64,000 nucleotides of DNA from JALZAI01 sp038207565 (GTDB lineage: Bacteria > Actinomycetota > Actinomycetes > Mycobacteriales > Jatrophihabitantaceae). Below are positions 58,963 through 64,000 of the stretch, one piece after another. The DNA is taken from assembly GCA_038207565.1 (NCBI GenBank), contig JBBQZQ010000014.1, positions 1-64,000 on the forward strand. Direction: 5' to 3'. The position numbers were made by a program, and so were the translations under genes. The first letter of the stretch is position 1; each line of letters starts with the position of its first letter. Under the pieces are notes generated by a model that searched no databases, had not been told where the DNA came from, and worked only from the letters and a program-made list of their open reading frames with translations.

Positions 58963-59264
58963 GGCGCACCTCTCGCAGATGGGTTACCTGGCTATTAGCT
59001 GAGTACGCAGCCAGACGCATTCGGTTCAGTGCAGACCTGGTGCTGGCACGGGTTGGTCGTTATCGGATGACCCGTGCTGCGTCTACTCGGCCTGGCGGCC
59101 CTCGTCTAGCTCCGAAGACGAAGCAGGCGATTTCGACGTACTGGCACGCAGCCGCATGCGCTACCAGTCGGGCGACCGCCGCGGCCGCGATCTCGCATCG
59201 AGGGTGGCCGCGCGCGCGCGTCGCTGCGGAACTCTCGACGACCCGGACACGCGGGACTGCGGGA
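58963..59264. other. Intergenic spacer, no gene seen
   Basis: About 300 bp between the divergent TIGR03118 and uppS genes. Short frames on both strands are Ala/Arg-rich and unrecognised. No hairpin, repeat or RNA gene was identified. Only the uppS -10 box at its right edge is supported. Confidence 0.5.
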
Positions 59265-59270
59265 TAGCCT
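59265..59270 (+). promoter_or_regulatory. -10 box for uppS (leaderless type)
   Basis: TAGCCT ends 6 nt before ATG 59277. Confidence 0.55.
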
Positions 59271-59276
59271 GTCGCG

Positions 59277-60095
59277 ATGACCACGCCCGGCGGTGCGTTC
59301 CGCCGCCGCCGCACGTGGCCCGACCCGCCGCCGCACCCGTCGGGCGAGCATGCCCCGACCATCCCGAGCTCCGGGGTCCCGAAACACGTCGCGATCGTGA
59401 TGGACGGCAATGGTCGCTGGGCGCAGAGCCGTGGCCTGCCCCGCACCGAGGGCCACCGCGCCGGCGAGGCGGCATTGCTGGACGTCCTGCACGGCGCGAT
59501 CGAGATCGGGGTCGGGACGGTCTCGGCGTACGCGTTCTCGACGGAGAACTGGCGGCGCACGCCCGACGAGGTTCGCTTTCTGATGGGATTCAACAAGGAC
59601 GTCATCAGGCGGCGCCGCGACGAGCTGGCCGAGCTGGGGGTACGTATCCGCTGGGCGGGCAGGCGGCCGCGGCTGTGGCGCAGCGTGATCGATCAGCTCG
59701 AGGATGCCGAGCAGTACACCCGCGATAACGACCGGCTCACCCTGCAATTCTGCGTGAACTACGGCGGGCGCGCCGAGATCGTGGACGCCGTACGCGCGCT
59801 GACCCGTGAGGTCCAGGCCGGCCGGCTGAACCCGGCCAAGATCGACGAACGAACGATCGAGGCGTACCTGGACGAGCCCGGGCTGCCCGACGTTGACCTG
59901 TTCATCCGGACGTCGGGCGAGCAACGCACGTCCAACTTCCTGCTCTGGCAGTCCGCCTATGCCGAGCTGGTCTTCGTCGACACGCCCTGGCCCGACTTCG
60001 ATCGCCGGCACCTGTGGGCGGCGTGCGCGGCCTACGCACGGCGCAACCGGCGCTTCGGTGCGGCGGGCCCGGTCGACGCCCCGGTCGGCCCGTGA
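59277..60095 (+). CDS. uppS: Isoprenyl transferase (undecaprenyl/decaprenyl diphosphate synthase)
   Basis: 272 aa cis-prenyltransferase. HVAIVMDGNGRWAQSRGLPR (37-56, catalytic Asp 43), AFSTENWRR, and RTSGEQRTSNFLLWQSAYAEL. Makes the polyprenyl carrier lipid for cell-wall synthesis. TAGCCT at leaderless spacing confirms ATG 59277. Coupled to the next gene by a GTGA overlap. Confidence 0.96.
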   Translation: MTTPGGAFRRRRTWPDPPPHPSGEHAPTIPSSGVPKHVAIVMDGNGRWAQSRGLPRTEGHRAGEAALLDVLHGAIEIGVGTVSAYAFSTENWRRTPDEVRFLMGFNKDVIRRRRDELAELGVRIRWAGRRPRLWRSVIDQLEDAEQYTRDNDRLTLQFCVNYGGRAEIVDAVRALTREVQAGRLNPAKIDERTIEAYLDEPGLPDVDLFIRTSGEQRTSNFLLWQSAYAELVFVDTPWPDFDRRHLWAACAAYARRNRRFGAAGPVDAPVGP

Positions 60096-60415
60096 TCTCG
60101 CTCACCCAGTTCCGGGGCGGCGCCGACGTCCTGGGCCGCGGGCGGGAGGCCCTCGCGGCCCTGGCCGCACGTCCCGGCTACGTGCGGGGCAGCCTCGGGC
60201 GCAGCACCGACGAGCCTGAAGCATGGGTATTGCTCACCGAATGGGACAACGTGGGTTCCTACCGGCGTGCACTCGGCGCCTACGACGTGAAGATGCGGGC
60301 GACGCCGCTGCTCGCCGACGCCCTGTCGCTGCCGAGCGCGTTCGAGACGCTCCTCGAGGTCGCGCCGGGCGGCGCGTCCGACGAACACACGAGCGATCTC
60401 GAGACCGACGCATGA
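60092..60415 (+). CDS. ABM-like (antibiotic biosynthesis monooxygenase) domain protein
   Basis: 107 aa from GTG 60092. Small dimeric alpha/beta barrel pattern: ISLTQFRGGADVLGRGREAL, GYVRGSLGRSTDEPEAWVLL and EWDNVGSYRRALGAYDVKM. Typical of ABM/heme-degrading-like barrels with no clear cofactor residues. Coupled on both sides (GTGA with uppS, ATGA with the phosphatase gene), a place where mycobacteria also carry a small conserved gene. Confidence 0.8.
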   Translation: MISLTQFRGGADVLGRGREALAALAARPGYVRGSLGRSTDEPEAWVLLTEWDNVGSYRRALGAYDVKMRATPLLADALSLPSAFETLLEVAPGGASDEHTSDLETDA

Positions 60416-61665
60416 CGAGCGAGAACGTCCTCGAGAAGCCCGTCGCGCCGCACCCGCCTGCCCACGGCCGGATGGGCCGTCCCCGACTGCTCGACGACGA
60501 CGTGCTGCGCGGCGTGCGCTGGGCGTCGGAACTGATCTGGGTGGTGGGGTCGGCACTGTCCTTCTACTACGAAGGGGTGCCGTTCGACCGGAGTGGGCTG
60601 TTGCTCTGGATCGCCCTCGGCCTGGTCGCGGCGAGCATCGGCCGGCGTGCCACCTGGACGGTCGTCGTGGACCTGCTGCCCCTGGCCGCCGTCCTCATCG
60701 CCTACGACTACCTACGTGGAGTGTCCGAGACGCTGGGCATGCCTACCTGGTGGTATCCGCAGGCCGAGGTCGACCGGGTCCTGTTCGTCGGGCGCATCCC
60801 GACCGTCTGGCTGCAGGAACGGCTCCGGCATGCTGATGTGCGCTGGTACGACGTGCTCGCGTGCCTGTGCTACATCTCGTTCTTCTTCCTTCCCTACGTG
60901 ACTGCCGGGGCGCTGTGGCTGCGTAGCCGCGCGGACTTCTACCGGTGGTCGCTGCGATTCGTCAGCCTGTCGTTCGTCGGTTTCGTGTTGTTCGCGCTCT
61001 TCCCGACCGCGCCGCCGTGGGCCGCGTCCCAGTGCACTCCGGCACAGGTCGCGACCCATCCCGACAACCCCCCCTGCCTGAACGCCGGCCCGGGGCCGGT
61101 CGCCGACGGCGGGCTGCTCGGGCAGCTGCACCACACCCCTGCCGGTGCCCCGCGGTGGATCGAACGGATCCCCCTGCGCGGCTTCGACGAGCTGCACCTG
61201 GGCGTGGCGCGGTCGCTGCTCGCAGAAGGGCAGCAGGTGGTCGACCAGGTCGCGGCCGTCCCCTCGCTGCACGCAGGCGGGACGATGCTGTTCGTCCTGT
61301 TCATGTGGCGGCGGGTGCGGACGTGGTGCAAGCCCCTGCTGGTCGGCTACCCGATCCTGATGGCCTTCAGCCTGACTTATTCCGGCGAGCACTACGTTTC
61401 CGATCAACTGGCCGGGTGGCTGTGCGCAGTTCTGGTCTTCCTGGCGGCCGAGCGCGTGGAGCGACGATGGGCGCAACGGCGGCGGCGTACGCGCCTGCCG
61501 GCGGCGGATACCCTGGAATCGCCGAGCCCGGCGACGGGCTCGACCGCCTCGAGCCTGTCGACCGCCTCGACGCTGTCGACCCCGACGACTGTGGAGAACC
61601 CGTGCCCGCCGACTCAGCCGCTGCCAACGGCAACATCAACAACGGTGACGCCGTCGTCAACCTGA
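60412..61665 (+). CDS. PAP2-like integral membrane phosphatase
   Basis: 417 aa with about six membrane helices. The motifs AVPSLHAGGTMLF and YSGEHYVSDQLAGW are the phosphatase/IPC-synthase (Aur1-like) PAP2 signature with the catalytic His pair. Possibly acts on phospho-lipids or polyprenyl phosphates, fitting uppS as neighbour. The last 60 residues are Ser/Thr/Pro-rich, unconserved, and overlap the glyS start by 64 bp. ATG 60412 overlaps the previous stop. Confidence 0.83.
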   Translation: MTSENVLEKPVAPHPPAHGRMGRPRLLDDDVLRGVRWASELIWVVGSALSFYYEGVPFDRSGLLLWIALGLVAASIGRRATWTVVVDLLPLAAVLIAYDYLRGVSETLGMPTWWYPQAEVDRVLFVGRIPTVWLQERLRHADVRWYDVLACLCYISFFFLPYVTAGALWLRSRADFYRWSLRFVSLSFVGFVLFALFPTAPPWAASQCTPAQVATHPDNPPCLNAGPGPVADGGLLGQLHHTPAGAPRWIERIPLRGFDELHLGVARSLLAEGQQVVDQVAAVPSLHAGGTMLFVLFMWRRVRTWCKPLLVGYPILMAFSLTYSGEHYVSDQLAGWLCAVLVFLAAERVERRWAQRRRRTRLPAADTLESPSPATGSTASSLSTASTLSTPTTVENPCPPTQPLPTATSTTVTPSST

Positions 61666-63008
61666 GCAAGCGCCGGGGATTCGTCTTCCCGTCCAGCGAG
61701 ATCTACGGCGGTTCGCGTTCGGCCTGGGATTACGGCCCGCTGGGCGTGGAATTGAAGGAGAACGTCCGGCGGCAGTGGTGGAAGTCGATGGTCACCGGCC
61801 GTGACGACATCGTCGGCATCGATTCCGCGGTCATTCTCGCGACGCCGGTGTGGGAGGCGTCCGGCCACCTGGCGACATTCAGCGACCCGCTGACCGAGTG
61901 CCGCCATTGCCACCGCCGCTTTCGCGCGGATCATCTGGAAGAAGACTTCGAACGTCGCAAAGGCCGGGCGCCCGGCGGGCTCGCCGACATCGCCTGCCCG
62001 AATTGCGGCACCCGCGGCCAGTGGACGGAGCCCAAGCAGTTCAGCGGCATGCTCAAGACCTTCCTCGGCCCGGTCGAGGACGACGAAGCGGTTCACTACC
62101 TGCGGCCGGAGACGGCGCAGGGCATTTTCGTCAACTTCCTCAACGTGATGAACACGGCCCGCAAGAAGCCGCCGTTCGGCATCGCCCAGACCGGCAAGAG
62201 CTTCCGCAACGAGATCACGCCGGGCAACTTCATCTTCCGTACGCGTGAGTTCGAGCAGATGGAGATGGAGTTCTTCGTCGAGCCGGGCACCGATGAGAAG
62301 TGGCACGAATACTGGCTCGGCGAGCGGTGGAACTGGTACACCGGGCTGGGGATCAATCCAGACAACCTGCGCCGCTACGAGCATCCCAAGGAGAAGCTGT
62401 CGCACTACTCGACCCGCACCGTGGACATCGAGTACCGCTTCAACTTCGGCGGCAAGGAGTTCGACGAGCTCGAAGGCATCGCGAACCGCACCGACTTCGA
62501 CCTCACCACGCACTCGAAGCATTCGGGTGCAGACTTGAGCTACTTCGACCAGGCGTCCGGCGAGCGGTGGACGCCCTACGTCATCGAGCCGGCTGCCGGG
62601 CTGACGCGCTGCGTGCTCGCTTACCTGCTCGACGCCTATCACGAGGACGAGGCCCCCAACGCCAAGGGCAAGCTCGAGACGCGCACCGTGCTGCGCCTGG
62701 ACAAGCGGCTGTCGCCGGTGAAGGTGGCCGTGCTGCCGCTGTCGCGCAACACCGATCTGTCGCCGGTTGCGCGCGATCTGGCTGCCGCATTGCGCAGGCA
62801 TTGGAACGTGGACTTCGACGACGCGCAGGCGATCGGTCGCCGCTACCGCCGCCAGGACGAGATCGGCACCCCGTTCTGCGTCACGGTCGACTTCGACACC
62901 CTCGACGACCGTGCGGTGACGGTGCGTGAGCGCGACACCATGGCGCAGGAGCGCGTCGGGCTGGACCAGGTCGAGTCCTACCTGGCGGCGCGCCTGATCG
63001 GCTGCTGA
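61602..63008 (+). CDS. glyS: Glycyl-tRNA synthetase
   Basis: 468 aa class II synthetase, alpha2 type. RRGFVFPSSEIYGGSRSAWDYGPLGVELK at the start, CRHCHRRFRADH and CPNCGTRGQWTEPKQF insertion, RPETAQGIFVNF, and FRTREFEQMEMEFF (motif 2 region). GTG 61602 has GGAG 6 nt upstream and lies 20 residues before the conserved RRGFVFPS; it overlaps the membrane-phosphatase gene end. Confidence 0.95.
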   Translation: MPADSAAANGNINNGDAVVNLSKRRGFVFPSSEIYGGSRSAWDYGPLGVELKENVRRQWWKSMVTGRDDIVGIDSAVILATPVWEASGHLATFSDPLTECRHCHRRFRADHLEEDFERRKGRAPGGLADIACPNCGTRGQWTEPKQFSGMLKTFLGPVEDDEAVHYLRPETAQGIFVNFLNVMNTARKKPPFGIAQTGKSFRNEITPGNFIFRTREFEQMEMEFFVEPGTDEKWHEYWLGERWNWYTGLGINPDNLRRYEHPKEKLSHYSTRTVDIEYRFNFGGKEFDELEGIANRTDFDLTTHSKHSGADLSYFDQASGERWTPYVIEPAAGLTRCVLAYLLDAYHEDEAPNAKGKLETRTVLRLDKRLSPVKVAVLPLSRNTDLSPVARDLAAALRRHWNVDFDDAQAIGRRYRRQDEIGTPFCVTVDFDTLDDRAVTVRERDTMAQERVGLDQVESYLAARLIGC

Positions 63009-63011
63009 TCG

Positions 63012-64000
63012 GTGTCCGTGCTCACGCTTCCCCCCTCGTCCGACCATATTTCGGGCGCAGAACGGGTTGTGCCGGGGGGGAAGCCGCTGTTCTTCGCCGG
63101 CCCCCCGGTTGTGCTCGCCCCAATGGCCGGCATCACGAACACTGCGTTTCGCCGGCTGTGCCGCGAGGAGATGGGGCGCGCAGGCGGACTGTTCGTATCC
63201 GAGATGATCACGACACGGGCGCTCGTGGAGCGCAATCCGAAGACGATGCGGCTCGTCCGCTTCGAAGCGGACGAGGCCCCTCGTTCGATCCAGCTGTACG
63301 GCGTCGACCCGGCCGTGGTCGGCGCGGCTGTGCGGATGCTCGTGGACGAGAACCTCGCCGACCACGTCGACCTGAACTTCGGCTGCCCGGTTCCGAAGGT
63401 GACCCGCAAGGGCGGTGGGTCGGCCCTGCCGTGGCGCATCGGACTGTTCGAAGACATCGTGGCGACGGCGGTCCGCGCGGCTCGTGGGGCGGTCCCGGTC
63501 ACGGTGAAGATGCGCGTCGGCATCGACCGCGATCACGTCACCTTCCGCGAGGCGGGGCTGCGGGCCCAGGACGCAGGAGTCGCGCACGTCGCGCTGCACG
63601 GCCGTACCGCCGCGGACTTCTACGGCGGGACGGCCGACTGGGCCACGATCGCGGACCTGGCCGACCTCCTGGACATTCCGGTGCTCGGCAACGGCGACAT
63701 CTGGGAGGCCGAGGACGCAGTGCGCATGGTGCGCGAGACCGGCTGCGCCGGGGTGGTCGTCGGACGCGGCTGCCTGGGCCGGCCGTGGCTGTTCGCCGAC
63801 CTCGCCGCGGCCTTCGACGGACGCCCCGAGCGTGCGCGTCCCGGCCTGGCCGAGGTCGCGCGGCTGATGCGCCGGCACGCCGAGCTCCTCGCGGCGTGGG
63901 AGGGCGAGGAACACGGCGTCACCGACTTCCGCAAGCACATCGCCTGGTACCTGAAAGGGTTCGCGGTCGGCGGCGGGCTGCGGGCTGCGCTCGCGCAGTC
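63012..64000 (+). CDS. dusB: tRNA-dihydrouridine synthase, cut by window end
   Basis: 329 codons visible, no stop before the window ends. From GTG 63012: VVLAPMAGITNTAFRRLC (FMN site), SEMITTRALVERN, NFGCPVPKVTRKGGGSAL (catalytic Cys), HGRTAADFYGGTADW and GNGDIWEAEDAVRM, VVVGRGCLGRPWLF. DusB-type reductases form dihydrouridine in the tRNA D-loop. Begins 3 bp after glyS, probably in the same operon. A normal dusB has about 380-400 codons, so roughly 50-70 are missing. Confidence 0.94.
   Translation, partial: MSVLTLPPSSDHISGAERVVPGGKPLFFAGPPVVLAPMAGITNTAFRRLCREEMGRAGGLFVSEMITTRALVERNPKTMRLVRFEADEAPRSIQLYGVDPAVVGAAVRMLVDENLADHVDLNFGCPVPKVTRKGGGSALPWRIGLFEDIVATAVRAARGAVPVTVKMRVGIDRDHVTFREAGLRAQDAGVAHVALHGRTAADFYGGTADWATIADLADLLDIPVLGNGDIWEAEDAVRMVRETGCAGVVVGRGCLGRPWLFADLAAAFDGRPERARPGLAEVARLMRRHAELLAAWEGEEHGVTDFRKHIAWYLKGFAVGGGLRAALAQ

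Noticed and set aside
61614..63938. Long minus-strand frame (about 770 codons) antisense to glyS and dusB
   Set aside because: Same cause: both sense genes are unmistakable, and the antisense protein has no recognisable fold.
580..64000. tRNA, rRNA, tmRNA, SRP or RNase P RNA genes
   Set aside because: I looked in the intergenic spacers for T-loop-type sequences and cloverleaf spacing and found none. Intergenic space is small, but a tool-based scan would be more sensitive.

Overview
This is a chromosomal stretch of a high-GC actinobacterium. Evidence: strongly G/C-ending codons, many GTG starts, 4-bp ATGA/GTGA gene overlaps, mycobacterial-type protein families (F420-type PPOX protein, GpgP, DUF2020, AcrA1-like reductase) and the core order rplU-rpmA-obgE-proB-proA-nadD-rsfS-gpgP-leuS-degV-comEA-comEC-holA-rpsT-lepA-hemW-hrcA-dnaJ-rsmE-phoH-ybeY-corC-cdd-like-era-recO-uppS-glyS-dusB. 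It resembles the Mycobacteriales/Frankiales/Jatrophihabitans neighbourhood more than Streptomyces, but the genus cannot be fixed from the sequence alone. No IS element, prophage, CRISPR array, rRNA or tRNA gene was found.

Layout. 1-5.6 kb: secreted CAP protein, ribosomal proteins L21/L27, Obg GTPase and proline biosynthesis. 5.6-9.3 kb: PPOX protein, MmyB-type regulator, a gutted NTF2-like pseudogene and a two-domain acyl-CoA-reductase-like SDR. 9.3-19.4 kb: nadD, rsfS, gpgP, a leucine-codon leader peptide with terminator in front of leuS, DegV, the ComEA/ComEC uptake genes and holA. 19.5-24.9 kb: minus-strand accessory genes (secreted metalloprotease, MarR, a lipoprotein sortase with its repeat-bearing surface partner, rpsT, two small enzymes or unknowns). 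25-32.1 kb: lepA, methyltransferase, oxidoreductase, DUF6295, a gutted dienelactone hydrolase, a small membrane protein with an MFS exporter, and hemW. 32.1-41.2 kb: alpha-amylase interrupted by one stop codon, Rv2375-like gene, hrcA, a CIRCE operator, dnaJ, rsmE, YceI, a large LuxR-type ATPase regulator. 41.2-50.4 kb: HIT, phoH, ybeY, corC, a cytidine-deaminase-like protein, then a block of five minus-strand accessory genes (Gly/Ser-rich secreted protein, histidine kinase, response regulator, esterase, DUF2020 lipoprotein) splitting the usual cdd-like/era junction, then era. 50.4-64 kb: MFS, recO, geranylgeranyl-reductase-like flavoprotein, SpoIIE phosphatase, cupin, coiled-coil membrane protein, PLP decarboxylase, TIGR03118 protein, then uppS, ABM-like, PAP2-like, glyS and a dusB cut by the window end.

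How it works together. The plus-strand backbone is translation, ribosome assembly and DNA maintenance. Accessory, mostly secreted or membrane genes lie in islands on the minus strand at backbone junctions. A recurrent signal is a TANNNT box 6-8 nt upstream of the start codon with no Shine-Dalgarno, read here as leaderless transcription; it fixes many of the starts chosen. The most notable items are the leuS attenuator, the odd sortase/surface-protein pair (no catalytic Arg, no LPxTG), two genes that keep their ends but have lost their middles, the stop-interrupted amylase, tandem repeats that start from gene 3' ends, and the GS-rich protein-kinase-regulator operon.
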